NCBI GenBank assembly: GCA_004292855.1
Contig: RDXN01000036.1
Location: 62,001-126,000, forward strand
DNA: 64,000 nucleotides
Source of the DNA: Cytophagales bacterium
Lineage (GTDB): Bacteria; Bacteroidota; Bacteroidia; Cytophagales; Spirosomataceae
Reading direction: 5' to 3'
Each line of letters opens with the position of its first letter. The stretch's first letter is position 1. Both the position numbers and the translations under genes were made by a program. The notes below the pieces were generated by a model that worked only from the letters and a program-made list of their open reading frames with translations, made no database searches and was not told the origin of the DNA. Below, piece after piece: positions 1-10,237 of the stretch.

Positions 1-116
1 GTTAAACAGGTTGGATACGCTCTAAACACGTTACACAAAAATAAGATTTTGTAGGCTTCTCGACGGGCAAAAGACAATTTCCTCTATGAAGATGAGAAGA
101 TTGTACAGAAATACTC

Positions 117-3002
117 CTAACGCTTTACCGTCATTTCGTCCATATTCATAATTGTACTCGCAACGACTGTCCAGGCAGCTAGCTCCGAGGGTGGTATCTG
201 CTGATCAACTGAGTGTTCGCCAACGGCCAAAAGTTCGCTTGCGCGTACTGGATTCTTTCGAAAATCAGCGAATTCTTCCCGGTACAGTTGCTCCATCCAC
301 TTCATTTCCTGCGGGCGGGCCGGTCGGCTGAGAATGGCTTTGAAGAAGGTGTTGATGATGGTTAGAGGGACTTCTTCATTAGCATTGTTAGTCGCTTCGC
401 GACTATGCCGCTTAGTAAGCGGCACTACTCGCTGCGCCAACACGCGGGCGGCTTCAACGTATTGCGGGTCATTTAGGGTGACCAGGGCTTGCAGGGGTGT
501 GGCCGTTTTCTGACGCTTTACGGTACACATGTGCCGTTCGGAGGCATCGAAATTAATAAGAGCCGGGTGGGGCGTGGTGCGTCGCCAGAAGGTATAAAGC
601 GTTCGGCGGTACAGGCTATCACCGTGGCTAGCCGGGTACTGCGTAGTAGAAACGGATTCCCACACGCCCGCAGGCTGGTACGGGTATACACTCGCCCCAC
701 CTAATTTTCGCACAAGCAACCCACTAACGGCCAAGGCATTGTCTCTAATCTGCTCCGCGCTCAACCGGTAGCTCGGCCCCCGGCTCAGGTAACTGTTGTC
801 GAAGTCAATTTCTCGCGCTTTCGCAGAAACAACCGATGATTGCCGATAGGTGGCCGACAACACCACCAGCCGATGCAACGCCTTCACATCCCATGACTTA
901 ATACCTTTTTCTGTCCAACCCTCCCGGAAGCGAATGGCCAGATAATCCAACAACTCAGGATGTGTAGGCAGGTTACCCTGATTGCCAAAATCATCGCTCG
1001 ACTTCACTAGCCCCTGCCCAAAATACTGTTGCCAGATGCGGTTAACGGCCACGCGAGCAAACAGCGGGTTGTCGGCCCGAAGCAGCCACTGCGCCAGGCC
1101 CAGCCGGTTGCGGGAAAGGTCGTCGCCGAGGGTTGGCAAAAAATGAGGTGTCCCCGGTTGAATAACCTCACCGGGCGCATCGTAGGCTCCACGTTTGAGC
1201 AGGTGGGTTGGTTTAGCATGCCGACGCTCGCGCATGACCATTACCTCTTCACAGGCATCATAGATTTGCGTTTCCTGTTGCCGCAGGCAGGCCCGTTGCT
1301 CCCGGTAACGCGCACTGATCGTATCGACCGCCGAGCGGTAATAAGTAAGTGAAGGGTTAAGCTGATTCGTTTTTTTGCCTAGAAAAGCCACCTCGTCGGG
1401 AGACAGTTCGCGGTTGAAGAGGGCCAGTTCGTCGACTAGAAAATCGGCCATCGAGTCGCGAAATTTGCCCCCGATCATAAAGTTGAACACCAGGCCAAAG
1501 CCGTTTTGGCGGCCAAACCCATACAAAATACTTTTCTGCAATCGGTCGGCTTGTACCCGCACGGGTTGTTCGCGACCATCGAGATAGATGTGCGTGCCCC
1601 GCGCCGAACCGGAACCGTCGTAGGTGACGGTCAAGTGTACCCAGCGACCCACGGGCACCTTCTCAATTGTTTGTAAATCAATGGCATGGTCGGGGTAGCT
1701 GTGCGCCAGATAGAACGACAGCGTACCGTCGGGGTTCATCATGCATTCGTAGCCCCGGTTGCCATTATCAAGCCCATTGGAGCGGGCAAACACCGGGCCG
1801 CGCAACCCTTTTTTGGTCAATTTTATCCACATGCTCACCGCAAAAGCATCGTGCCGCTCAAAATACCCAATGGTCGGGCCGAGGTCGATGTGGCCCTCGC
1901 CGTTCACGAGCCGCCCCCGCCCGAACCGCCCCGGCCTGATCTGTGGCAACAAATCCCGATTACCCGATACCTGCGCGGGCAGCAACGTGTCGGCACTGTT
2001 CGTGAACCAGGTCCGGGTGGTATCGTCAAACGTGTAACGGCCAATTAACCCCCGCCAATTTGGTCGGACTCCCGTTTTGGGTTGCCGGGTGAGCCATTGC
2101 CGATAGTCGGCCTGCGTACGCACGGCGTCGGCTTTTTGCTGACGGTCAAGTTGGGCTAACTGTTGTTGAATCGCCCGCAACTGTTCTTCGGCTTTGGCGT
2201 CGGTGAGGGTAATCGTTGGGCTGGACTCTCCGTTGAAGGGCACCTGTCCGGCCTCGTTTATTTTATCGAAAAAGGCGAATAGGCCGTAGTAATCTTTCTG
2301 GCTGATGGGGTCGTATTTGTGGTCGTGGCAACGGGCACACTCGACCGTCAGGCCCAGCATAGCCTTGCCGAAGGTGTTGGTTCGGTCGGCGGCATATTCG
2401 GCCCGGTACTCGTCCTCCACAATTCCCCCTTCCTGATTCTGCGGGTGCATCCGGTTGAAAGCCGTGGCCACGAGCCGGTCGCGGTTTTCGGCGGGATTGG
2501 CTGTGCTTGGGAGAAGGTCGCCCGCCAGTTGCCAGGTCACGAAGCGGTCGTAGGGCAGGTTTTGGTTGAACGCCCGGATCACCCAGTCGCGATAGGGCCA
2601 TGCTGTCCGCGTCACGTCGAGTTGATAGCCGTGGGTGTCGGCGTAGCGGGCCACGTCGAGCCAGAACGTGGCCTGATGTTCGCCGTAATGCGGGCTGTTG
2701 AGCAACCGCTCCACAACGTTTTCGTACGCGTCGGGGGCTTTGTCGGCCACAAATGCGTCGATCTCGGCGGGCGTTGGGGGTAGGCCCGTGAGGTCGAGTG
2801 TCACGCGCCGGAGCAGGGTGTATCGGTCGGCTTCGGGGGCGGGTTTCAGACCACGTTGAACGTGCGCCTGGGCCACAAACCTGTCAATATCATTCCGCGC
2901 CCAACCCGCCGACGGATTACCAACGGGTTGCTGCCTCTCCGACTGGCAACCGGCCAACAGACTGCCACATAGGGGCAAGTAAATACGCCAAAACGTTTTC
3001 AT
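117..3002 (-). CDS. DUF1549/LamG/DUF1553 lipoprotein (planctomycete-type cytochrome-associated family)
   Basis: A predicted outer-surface lipoprotein of 961 residues. The start at 3002 is chosen because it gives a lipoprotein signal with the lipobox LAGC (Cys19); upstream in-frame starts only add a non-signal extension running towards the neighbouring gene. Domains in order: DUF1549 at about 35-250 with the family signature [11 protein letters not shown] near residue 222, a LamG/concanavalin-like domain at about 370-545, and DUF1553 at about 630-900. Family members in Planctomycetes and Cytophagales often pair with a c-type cytochrome domain and a DUF1501 protein; here the cytochrome domain is absent and no DUF1501 gene fits in the 116 bases left before the window edge. 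The molecular function is not established; roles in degrading complex organic matter are usually inferred. A strong inverted repeat surrounds the start codon (separate entry). Confidence 0.88.
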   Translation of the reverse strand: MKTFWRIYLPLCGSLLAGCQSERQQPVGNPSAGWARNDIDRFVAQAHVQRGLKPAPEADRYTLLRRVTLDLTGLPPTPAEIDAFVADKAPDAYENVVERLLNSPHYGEHQATFWLDVARYADTHGYQLDVTRTAWPYRDWVIRAFNQNLPYDRFVTWQLAGDLLPSTANPAENRDRLVATAFNRMHPQNQEGGIVEDEYRAEYAADRTNTFGKAMLGLTVECARCHDHKYDPISQKDYYGLFAFFDKINEAGQVPFNGESSPTITLTDAKAEEQLRAIQQQLAQLDRQQKADAVRTQADYRQWLTRQPKTGVRPNWRGLIGRYTFDDTTRTWFTNSADTLLPAQVSGNRDLLPQIRPGRFGRGRLVNGEGHIDLGPTIGYFERHDAFAVSMWIKLTKKGLRGPVFARSNGLDNGNRGYECMMNPDGTLSFYLAHSYPDHAIDLQTIEKVPVGRWVHLTVTYDGSGSARGTHIYLDGREQPVRVQADRLQKSILYGFGRQNGFGLVFNFMIGGKFRDSMADFLVDELALFNRELSPDEVAFLGKKTNQLNPSLTYYRSAVDTISARYREQRACLRQQETQIYDACEEVMVMRERRHAKPTHLLKRGAYDAPGEVIQPGTPHFLPTLGDDLSRNRLGLAQWLLRADNPLFARVAVNRIWQQYFGQGLVKSSDDFGNQGNLPTHPELLDYLAIRFREGWTEKGIKSWDVKALHRLVVLSATYRQSSVVSAKAREIDFDNSYLSRGPSYRLSAEQIRDNALAVSGLLVRKLGGASVYPYQPAGVWESVSTTQYPASHGDSLYRRTLYTFWRRTTPHPALINFDASERHMCTVKRQKTATPLQALVTLNDPQYVEAARVLAQRVVPLTKRHSREATNNANEEVPLTIINTFFKAILSRPARPQEMKWMEQLYREEFADFRKNPVRASELLAVGEHSVDQQIPPSELAAWTVVASTIMNMDEMTVKR

Positions 3003-3046
3003 CAGGTTGAACCATGTGGTTACCTGTAAAAGAACGTTTTGGCGTA
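2984..3046 (-). promoter_or_regulatory. start-codon hairpin: 14-bp inverted repeat enclosing the initiation codon
   Basis: TACGCCAAAACGTT (2984-2997) is perfectly complementary to AACGTTTTGGCGTA (3033-3046). The 35-nt loop holds a second hairpin (3003-3007 with 3022-3026, and 3010-3013 with 3018-3021) that ends directly before the ATG at 3000-3002. One arm of the outer stem lies in codons 2-7 of the lipoprotein gene. In mRNA the initiation region would therefore be locked in nested stems, so a role in translational control is a reasonable inference, not shown. Confidence 0.5.
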
Positions 3047-3067
3047 AGATTACTTTTGCGTACTCGA

Positions 3068-6000
3068 TTAGCGTTTCAGTACCCGACCTTCCATCCGTAC
3101 GCACCCCACGCAATCGCTGGGCACAAGCGGGAACACAAACAACGGAGTGATCTCCCCCGTAACCTCCCGCATTGACTTTTGGGGTGGATACGTCTGGAAC
3201 ATGCCGTATTGTATTGTCACCTCCGACGACACTTCGGTTTCGGGGCGGTTGGCAATGCGTGCCACGATCCGGTACGTGCCTGCCACTACGCCCCCAACGC
3301 CCGGTAGCAGGGGTGCATAGAATCGGCGGAAGCTATAGCCGGGCTGCTCGGAATACAGCGTGGCCAATTGCCAGTCGGTGGGGCCAAACGGGCCGTCGAG
3401 TCGTTCAATACGTACCTGCACCGCTGAGTTGGCTTCAACAAATACCTCGAAGCCATGCGTGGGGGCATCGTATTTATAGCCAAGCCGCGTGACCATATAC
3501 ACCGGACCCACCGGCGGTGCCGTAGTCGTGCTTGCGGGTGGAGCCGTCGTAACGGGTGGAGTTGTGCTGACAGGTGGGGCCACGTAGATCGGGAATACCC
3601 CATATTGCAGGACTACATCAGACGTAATCAGTGTTTCGGGTTTGCCCACAATCCGGGCAGAAAGTCGGTATCGTCCGGCTACAACACCCCCAACGCCCAA
3701 CGAGATGGGCGGGTAAAACCGTTGGGCCGTATAACCCGGCTCGTTTGTGAATGGCACCACCAAACCCCAATCCGATGGGCTGAATGCCCCATCGAGCCGT
3801 TCGATTTTCACTTCAATCGTACCATCGCCTTCAACCAAAAGCTGAAAGCCGTGGGTGGGCGCGTCGTATTTATAGCCCACCTTGCGCAAAACTCCCGTAA
3901 TGACACCTGTGTTGTTAACTGGAGGCAGCGTGGTGCTCGGTGGGGCGGTGGTCGTGGCCACGGGCGGACTCGTCGTGACGCTCACGGGCGGGGTAATGGT
4001 CGTCGTGCTTGGAGGTGGGGTAGTTGCGCCCAATACAGTCAGGGTGAACTCCGTCGAAACAGCCAGCCCTCCGGGGTCAGTGGCCTGTACCGAGATCGTA
4101 AACCGACCTGTTTGCGTGGGCAATCCGGTGATCGTGTTCCGGTCGAGCGTAAGGCCATCGGGTTGGCCAGAGATGGAATACACCAATAACTCACCGTCGG
4201 GGTCGGTGAACGTATTCGATAGAATTACCAGCGCAAAGGGTGTGTTGAGCGAAGCCGTTTGCGAGGTCATGAAGGTTGTAACGACCGGGGCCTGATTAGC
4301 GGGCACCGGGAAAACCGTACGGAATCCGTGTGATAAAAAGACTGTCGCGCTTTTTTCGGTAGTAGGTTGCCCAATACGCCGGGCACTCATCAGGTATTGC
4401 CCCGGCTCAACGCCCCCCACGCCCAATGCTACAGGCGGATAATAGTTGCTGAAATTATAATTATCGACAAACGCGCCCCCGTTGGCTGTTAGCCAACTGT
4501 TAGCGGCAAATGTGCCACTAATGCGTTGCAACCGCACCTCGGTAGGACCATCGGCATCCACAAACAGCTTAAAGCCGTGCGTAGGTGCATCGTATTCGTA
4601 ACCGATCCGACGAACAAGGCCGGGCGTTGTGTTCGTAGCGGTAGTGGTATTCGTTGGGGGTGTATTGTTTGGAGTATTTGGAGTTGAGTTGTTCACCTGC
4701 GAGGCTCCGGCAAGGGCAAACAGTTGGCTTGGTATGCCCGTTACGGCGGGGTTGGTGCCATCGACCCGAATGCTGTACTGCCCCGTTGCCAGATCGCCGG
4801 GGAGTTGCACCGACATGGGGTTCTGTGTCCCCGTGCCCAGTTGCCCTACCACCGACCCGTTGGCCGACAACAGCCTGACCACAAACACATTATCGGAGGC
4901 AAACCCATTCTCCCGAACATACGGGACCGACACCGACTGTCCGGCGTTCATACCTATGGGCACAATTGCTCCGGTTGTAATCGTTGGCGGCAGAGCCGAG
5001 AGTACGCCCGGTGCCGAGCGCGAGAAAAAGTCGTTATTGAGCCAGTTGTCCCACAAATTGGTGAGGGTATTCAGGCCATTGCCACCGAAATGCAGGCCGT
5101 CGAAACGATCATCGGGACCCGTGTAGCCATCGGTTTCGGGGCCGGGAAACACTTGGTCAATGCTTTGAATCAGTTGATTCTGAGCGGCAATAATGGCCGG
5201 ATCAGTTCGGCCACCAATGTACGACACCCGCGACACCACCCACGGCAACCGCCCGAAACCACTTTGTTGCCGGGTTTTGTCGATTACGGTTTTGACATTG
5301 TCGAAATAGGCCTGTGTACCCCGCCAGCCATTGTCCGACTCGCCCTGATGCCAAAGCACGGCCCGGACGCCTGTTCGGCGGGCGTAGTGATCGAGAGCGG
5401 CACCAATGGGCCGATAGGGCATTAAATAAGGACCGGGCGTGCCACCGGGGTTTTGCCCCAGGGCCGAGAGTTTGAACACTTCGCTGTTAGCACCGCCATA
5501 GGCCGCGCCCAGAAACAACACCGGCACATTGAGCCGATTGACGAGCCGGTCGCCCAACATCCCCCACATGTGAAGCGGATTGAAGGGAGCCATACGATTA
5601 TTGGTGCCTGCCTGACTGAATGTAAGCGGCAACCGGGCTTCGGGCAAGTCGTCTTCAAACCAATTCACGACCGACACCCGGTCGTCGTTGGCACCGGGGT
5701 TGGTGAGGTGCCCACCCGACGCGTTCGATTGTCCGGCCACCACGAAAACCTCGCCCACGCCTACGCGGTCAATGGTCGACTCGCCGACTACGGTATTGCC
5801 AGCCACCGCCCGAACAAACAGCCGATACCAGCCGCCCCGGAGTGTGACCATGCCGCCAAACCGCCCGTTTTGGGGCGACCCATCGACTGCCAGCCAGCCC
5901 GTATTTGTCCCCTGTCCGGCCTGAATGGCCTCAGCGCGGGCTTCGACTCGGGTTGCATTAGGAGCACACAAACCCATTACGGGTACAGAGGCCTCGTTTT

Positions 6001-6109
6001 GATTATTTCGTTGATAAACAACGCGATTTTGGGGCATGACCACATTCACCTGAGCCAATGCAAACAGGTGAATGGCCAGCAAAAAAGAGGTAGATAGTAG
6101 TCTTCGCAT
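3068..6109 (-). CDS. secreted SGNH/sialate O-acetylesterase-like multidomain protein
   Basis: A 1013-residue exported carbohydrate-esterase-like protein. The start at 6109 gives a clean signal peptide ending LFALAQ near residue 20. An N-terminal all-beta region (about 22-115) leads into an SGNH hydrolase domain with block I GQSN (126-129), block III WHQGESDNG (253-261) and a catalytic DGLH (337-340), as in acetyl-ester hydrolases acting on sialate or xylan. Then come three copies of a roughly 100-residue repeat (about 499-600, 741-843, 873-976), each starting with a (K/E)YDAPTHGF motif, one putative Ig/cadherin-like domain (about 606-695), and Thr/Pro-rich linkers. A paralogue sharing the N-terminal region and the esterase lies at 31056-33128. 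The C-terminal 35 residues do not look like a T9SS domain. Substrate unknown; deacetylation of a surface or plant glycan is inferred. Confidence 0.82.
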   Translation of the reverse strand: MRRLLSTSFLLAIHLFALAQVNVVMPQNRVVYQRNNQNEASVPVMGLCAPNATRVEARAEAIQAGQGTNTGWLAVDGSPQNGRFGGMVTLRGGWYRLFVRAVAGNTVVGESTIDRVGVGEVFVVAGQSNASGGHLTNPGANDDRVSVVNWFEDDLPEARLPLTFSQAGTNNRMAPFNPLHMWGMLGDRLVNRLNVPVLFLGAAYGGANSEVFKLSALGQNPGGTPGPYLMPYRPIGAALDHYARRTGVRAVLWHQGESDNGWRGTQAYFDNVKTVIDKTRQQSGFGRLPWVVSRVSYIGGRTDPAIIAAQNQLIQSIDQVFPGPETDGYTGPDDRFDGLHFGGNGLNTLTNLWDNWLNNDFFSRSAPGVLSALPPTITTGAIVPIGMNAGQSVSVPYVRENGFASDNVFVVRLLSANGSVVGQLGTGTQNPMSVQLPGDLATGQYSIRVDGTNPAVTGIPSQLFALAGASQVNNSTPNTPNNTPPTNTTTATNTTPGLVRRIGYEYDAPTHGFKLFVDADGPTEVRLQRISGTFAANSWLTANGGAFVDNYNFSNYYPPVALGVGGVEPGQYLMSARRIGQPTTEKSATVFLSHGFRTVFPVPANQAPVVTTFMTSQTASLNTPFALVILSNTFTDPDGELLVYSISGQPDGLTLDRNTITGLPTQTGRFTISVQATDPGGLAVSTEFTLTVLGATTPPPSTTTITPPVSVTTSPPVATTTAPPSTTLPPVNNTGVITGVLRKVGYKYDAPTHGFQLLVEGDGTIEVKIERLDGAFSPSDWGLVVPFTNEPGYTAQRFYPPISLGVGGVVAGRYRLSARIVGKPETLITSDVVLQYGVFPIYVAPPVSTTPPVTTAPPASTTTAPPVGPVYMVTRLGYKYDAPTHGFEVFVEANSAVQVRIERLDGPFGPTDWQLATLYSEQPGYSFRRFYAPLLPGVGGVVAGTYRIVARIANRPETEVSSEVTIQYGMFQTYPPQKSMREVTGEITPLFVFPLVPSDCVGCVRMEGRVLKR

Positions 6110-6482
6110 ACGAGTGAGCCTAACTCCCTGAAATGGCAAAAAGTATGCTAGGTCGCTTCCACGAAGGTTCAGACGGGTCAGAACGTATTATTCGGCAGTG
6201 ATGTTAGTTGATTTATTTTAGACCACTAAATCCATTATTATTATAGATTTATTGGTTTGCTACTGCTACAAAAACCGCGCCATTGCGAGTAGTATGAAAA
6301 CATCCTCGAGCCAGCTTTCTGCGTTCCTCAACCCTATTTTTTAACCATTTCTCCCCTTCCTCCAATCCGACCCACCCACTTTTGTCGTAAGTCTGTTCTG
6401 ACGATTAGTTCACAAATCGTTCACATTCATTTCTAAACATCCTGCTTAAACAGGGTGTCTGATTCAAAACAACTTACAATAG
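6110..6482. other. AT-rich intergenic region between divergent genes
   Basis: This 373-base stretch separates the minus-strand SGNH gene from the plus-strand fasciclin gene and must hold both promoters. ACCACTAAATC (6222-6232) and GATTTATTGGT (6246-6256) form an imperfect hairpin with 10 of 11 pairs. No convincing TAnnTTTG box with a matching upstream TTG was found, and no open frame looks coding. Confidence 0.5.
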
Positions 6483-7037
6483 ATGAAAACTTTCAAATTC
6501 GCTTACACATTGCTCGCTATGCTATTCGTTAGTCAATTAGCCGTAGCACAGGAGAAGACAGTAATGGTGGGTGGTGCGGCTATGTACCCCTCTAAAAACA
6601 TTGTGGAGAACGCCGTAAACTCCAAAGATCACACCACGCTCGTAGCGGCTGTGAAAGCGGCTGGTCTAGTCGAGACGCTGTCTGGTCCCGGTCCATTTAC
6701 GGTATTTGCGCCGACCAACAAGGCATTTGAGAAACTGCCTGCCGGTACTGTTGAAACCCTGGTAAAGCCAGAAAACAAGGCCACGCTGACGGGAATTTTG
6801 ACCTACCACGTGGTAGCTGGCAAGATGTCAGCAACGGATTTGGTGAAGGCAATCAAAGACGGTGGCGGTAAAGCCAGCCTTACCACAGTGGCCGGTGGTA
6901 CGCTTACAGCAATGATGAAAGGCAAGAACGTTGTACTGACCGATGCAAAAGGCGGCACATCAACCGTTACAATTGCCGACGTGAACCAGTCGAACGGTGT
7001 GATTCACGTAATTGACACGGTGCTGATGCCCCAGTAA
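6483..7037 (+). CDS. secreted fasciclin (FAS1) domain protein
   Basis: 184 residues with a signal peptide ending SQLAVAQ near residue 22, followed by a single FAS1 domain (about 42-183). The domain has the two conserved FAS1 motifs: H1-type [15 protein letters not shown] and, after YHVV, the C-terminal [16 protein letters not shown]1 domains mediate adhesion or carbohydrate/protein binding outside the cell; single-domain secreted forms are common in Bacteroidota, where their ligand is unknown. The gene stands alone, with a strong intrinsic terminator directly downstream (7071-7103). Confidence 0.93.
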   Translation: MKTFKFAYTLLAMLFVSQLAVAQEKTVMVGGAAMYPSKNIVENAVNSKDHTTLVAAVKAAGLVETLSGPGPFTVFAPTNKAFEKLPAGTVETLVKPENKATLTGILTYHVVAGKMSATDLVKAIKDGGGKASLTTVAGGTLTAMMKGKNVVLTDAKGGTSTVTIADVNQSNGVIHVIDTVLMPQ

Positions 7038-7070
7038 AGTAACGAGGAGAGAGATAGAGGAGAATGTTTG

Positions 7071-7103
7071 AAACGTCTGACCGTGAGGTTAGACGTTTTT
7101 TTT
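7071..7103 (+). terminator. intrinsic terminator of the fasciclin gene
   Basis: AAACGTCTGACC (7071-7082) pairs with GGTTAGACGTTT (7087-7098) with one G-T wobble and a GTGA loop, and the stem runs straight into an eight-base T tract. It lies 34 bases after the fasciclin stop codon and before the next operon. Confidence 0.9.
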
Positions 7104-7136
7104 GCTTTTACCTAAAAACACCTCAACCCCACAAAC

Positions 7137-8210
7137 ATGCGCCCTATTCCCCGTCGGAGTTTTTTGCAAAAAACCGCTTTAGCAACGCTGGCAGGCGTTT
7201 CGCTACCCACATTGCTGCCTGCCACCCATACCCGTTCAGCCGACAATGTCGTGCTCGGTCACAATTCGCACCGCTACCGGGTCGTGCCGAACTGGGGCGT
7301 GCTGGACGCGGGAAAAAATCCTGTCAACGACTGTCACGAGATGGTCGAGGATGCAAAAAGTCGCATCTTTTTGCTGACCAACGAGACCAAAAACAACGTC
7401 CTGATTTACGACAAATCAGGTAAGTTGCTCGATAGTTGGGGCACCACCTATCCCGGTGCCCACGGCCTCACACTCGTGAATGAGGGGGGCGAACAGTTTC
7501 TGCTCATCAGCGACAACGCCCGTCGGCAGGTGATCAAAACCGATTTGAAAGGCCGCGAGTTGATGAAAATCGACTACCCCAGAGAAACAGGCGTGTATGC
7601 CCACCCCGGCGAGTTCACCCCCACTGAAACCGCCGTGAACCCCGCCAATGGCGACATCTACGTGGCCGACGGCTACGGGGCTAACTACGTGACGCAGTAC
7701 GACGCCAAAGGCCGCTACATCCGGCACTTTGGCGGCAAAAGCACCGAGGCAGCCGAAACCGGCAAGTTCGACTGTTGCCACGGCGTGTTGGTCGATACGC
7801 GCAACAAGTCTAACCCGACCTTGCTCGTGACCGACCGACGGCACAATTGCTTGAAACGATTCACCCTCGACGGTAAATACCTCGCTACCATCGACTTACC
7901 GGGGTCGTACATCTGCCGCCCCGTGCTGCACGGCGACTACCTGTTCGGGGCGGTGTTCCGTAGCACCTCCGACGCCTATCCTAACTCCGGCTACATTCAG
8001 ATTCTGGACAGAAACGACCGCGTCGTATCGACACCGGGCGGCTCGGCCCCGATCTATGAGAACGGCAAATTGCAGGAACAACGCAAAGACCGCTCGTTTA
8101 TGGGCATCATGCACCCGCACGACGTACACGTTGACAACGACGAGAGCCTATACGTCGCACAATGGGCCTCGCAAAAAACGTATCCGGTAAAGTTAGAGCG
8201 GATTGCATGA
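7137..8210 (+). CDS. Tat-exported NHL/6-bladed beta-propeller protein
   Basis: 357 residues. The N-terminus has a twin-arginine motif RRSFLQK (residues 6-12) followed by a hydrophobic stretch, so export by the Tat pathway is likely. The mature part has NHL-like propeller blades, for example the segments around YDKSGKLLDSWG and YDAKGRYIRHFGG, and the C-terminal HPHDVHVDNDESLYVAQW. NHL propellers act as binding platforms or lyase-type enzymes; the exact activity is not evident. It is the first gene of an operon: its stop overlaps the next start in an ATGA. Confidence 0.85.
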   Translation: MRPIPRRSFLQKTALATLAGVSLPTLLPATHTRSADNVVLGHNSHRYRVVPNWGVLDAGKNPVNDCHEMVEDAKSRIFLLTNETKNNVLIYDKSGKLLDSWGTTYPGAHGLTLVNEGGEQFLLISDNARRQVIKTDLKGRELMKIDYPRETGVYAHPGEFTPTETAVNPANGDIYVADGYGANYVTQYDAKGRYIRHFGGKSTEAAETGKFDCCHGVLVDTRNKSNPTLLVTDRRHNCLKRFTLDGKYLATIDLPGSYICRPVLHGDYLFGAVFRSTSDAYPNSGYIQILDRNDRVVSTPGGSAPIYENGKLQEQRKDRSFMGIMHPHDVHVDNDESLYVAQWASQKTYPVKLERIA

Positions 8211-10216
8211 TACAATCCCATCGCGTCCTCAACACTATTCTCTTGCTGCTCGTTGCGGTTACGACTCTGGCCCAAACGAAAACGCCCCCTCGCAAACGCC
8301 GGGCTGACAGTTTTTTTGGTCTGCACTTCGATTTCCATGCGTCCATGTCCGACTCGGCCATCGGCAAAACACTTACCGAAGGCATGATCGATAGTATGCT
8401 GGTGGCCGTGAAACCCGACTATATTCAGGTCGATAGCAAAGGCCACGCGGGGGTGTCGAGCTACCCGACGCGGGTAGGTCATGCACCCAAACGGTTCGTG
8501 CGAAACCCGCTCCGGCTGTTTCGCGACGTAACGGCTCGGCGCGGGGTTGCCTTGTACGTACATCATTCGGGCGTGTGGGACGACCAAGCAGTTAAAAATC
8601 ACCCCAATTGGGCACGAATTAAACCCGACGGCAAACCTGATGAGAAAAAAGCCTCGCTCTGGAGTAGTTATGTAGATAGCCTCTTGATTCCGCAACTGAA
8701 AGAAATCAGCGATTATGGCATCGATGGGGTTTGGATTGATGGTGATTGTTGGGCCGTTGAACCCGATTATGGCCGGGCGTCGGTGGCGGCTTTCGAGCGG
8801 GCCGGGGGTAGCAAAACAACCCCTCAGAAGGTTGGTGATGCCGGTTTTGAGCAGTTTTTAGAACAACAACGAACGGCTTTCAAACGCTACGTAGCTCGTT
8901 ACACCAACGCCCTGCATGAGTACAATCCCCGGTTCCAGGTGGCAAGTAATTGGGCATTCTCATCCTTCATGCCCGAACCCGTCAGCCTACCCGTCGATTT
9001 TATTTCGGGCGATACCGACCCGCTCGACGGGGCCAATCGGTCGGCGTTTCAGGCCCGGTGCATTGCCCCACAAGGCAAACCCTGGGACTTGATGTCGTGG
9101 AGTTTTGGGTTCGGCTGGAAGGATCAGGTGGCGACGCCCAAACCGGCAGTCCAACTTTGTCAGGAGGCCGCGCAGGTGATCTCGTTAGGCGGTGGGTTTC
9201 AGTCGTATTGGCCCCAAAATAATGATGCTAGCCTGAAACCCTGGAATATTCCGACGATGGCCGAGATTGCCCGGTTCTGCCGCGCTCGTCAGCCGTTTTG
9301 CCAGGGCGCAAAAGCCGTTCCACAGGTGGCTTTGCTTTATTCGGGATTCGCCCAACGCGCCCGGTCCTATGCGGCCTATAACTTCGATGCCGATCTGTTG
9401 GGCAACCTCATCGGCACGCTCAACGCCCTGTTATACAGCCAGTTTTCGACCGAAATCCTGATGGAACATCACCTGCATGGGCGTATGAATCAGTACCCGC
9501 TTATTGTGATTCCCGAATGGCAAACCCTACCCGACACGTTCCGCACCGAACTGGTTCAGTATGTAAAACAAGGGGGTAATCTGCTCGTTATGGGTCATCA
9601 AACCGTGCGGTTGTTTGGCAACGAATTAGGGGTGAAAATGGATCAAAATGAGCGATCGGTGCCCGGTTTCGGCATCGACGACGTGCTGACGGGCATCCGG
9701 GCGAGTTATCAGCCATTCACGCCCCTGCCGGGTACGCGCACGATGGGCAGTATCTATAACAACCACGACAAACGGTTCCCGGTGGGGCCGTTGGCCTCCG
9801 TTGCTAAACTCGGCAAGGGGAGTATTGCCGGGATTTACGTGAACATTGGCGATGCCCAATCGAAGCGAGAAACGCACGTGGGTCGGCGGGTTATTGCAAG
9901 CGTGGCGCGGGCGATCTTCGAGCCGCAGGTGGAGGTAAAGGGGTCGCAGTTCGCCCATGTCGTATTGAACCGTAAAAACGGCAAAACGATGCTCAATTTG
10001 ATCAACATGGCGGGTACGCACGGCAACAAAGCGGTGTTCTCGACCGACGAGATTCCGCCAATCGGTCCGCTTACAGTCACGTACCGAACCCCCACGCGTC
10101 CGGGCCGATTAACGCTTCAACCGAATAATACCCCTGTTCCCTTCACGTATAAAAATGGCGTTGCTGCCTTTACTATACCAAGCGTTGCCATTCATTCAAT
10201 TGTTGTTGCTGAATAA
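8207..10216 (+). CDS. secreted glycosidase-like TIM-barrel protein
   Basis: 669 residues from the ATG at 8207, which overlaps the preceding stop (ATGA) and gives a signal peptide ending VTTLAQ. The N-terminal half resembles a glycoside hydrolase barrel of the alpha-L-fucosidase/alpha-amylase kind: SFFGLHFDFH near the mature start, LYVHHSGVW, and the strand DGVWIDGDCW where an acidic catalytic residue would be expected. The middle part (for example PLIVIPEWQTLP and GGNLLVMGHQ) resembles the glutamine-amidotransferase-like trimerisation domain of beta-galactosidases. The C-terminus is a small beta domain. The family could not be named with certainty; an exo-glycosidase acting on the same substrate as the neighbouring propeller protein is an inference. 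Confidence 0.75.
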   Translation: MIQSHRVLNTILLLLVAVTTLAQTKTPPRKRRADSFFGLHFDFHASMSDSAIGKTLTEGMIDSMLVAVKPDYIQVDSKGHAGVSSYPTRVGHAPKRFVRNPLRLFRDVTARRGVALYVHHSGVWDDQAVKNHPNWARIKPDGKPDEKKASLWSSYVDSLLIPQLKEISDYGIDGVWIDGDCWAVEPDYGRASVAAFERAGGSKTTPQKVGDAGFEQFLEQQRTAFKRYVARYTNALHEYNPRFQVASNWAFSSFMPEPVSLPVDFISGDTDPLDGANRSAFQARCIAPQGKPWDLMSWSFGFGWKDQVATPKPAVQLCQEAAQVISLGGGFQSYWPQNNDASLKPWNIPTMAEIARFCRARQPFCQGAKAVPQVALLYSGFAQRARSYAAYNFDADLLGNLIGTLNALLYSQFSTEILMEHHLHGRMNQYPLIVIPEWQTLPDTFRTELVQYVKQGGNLLVMGHQTVRLFGNELGVKMDQNERSVPGFGIDDVLTGIRASYQPFTPLPGTRTMGSIYNNHDKRFPVGPLASVAKLGKGSIAGIYVNIGDAQSKRETHVGRRVIASVARAIFEPQVEVKGSQFAHVVLNRKNGKTMLNLINMAGTHGNKAVFSTDEIPPIGPLTVTYRTPTRPGRLTLQPNNTPVPFTYKNGVAAFTIPSVAIHSIVVAE

Positions 10217-10237
10217 GTCCGAATCAACCACCCTGCT

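Noticed and set aside
3480-4050. Repeated ACCACC/GGTGGG-type DNA that looks like a tandem repeat or CRISPR
   Set aside because: It encodes the Thr/Pro linkers of the SGNH protein; units are irregular and without spacers.
3455-6097. Two plus-strand frames of 214-244 codons opposite the SGNH gene
   Set aside because: The minus-strand gene has a signal peptide, catalytic motifs and repeats; the opposite frames have none.
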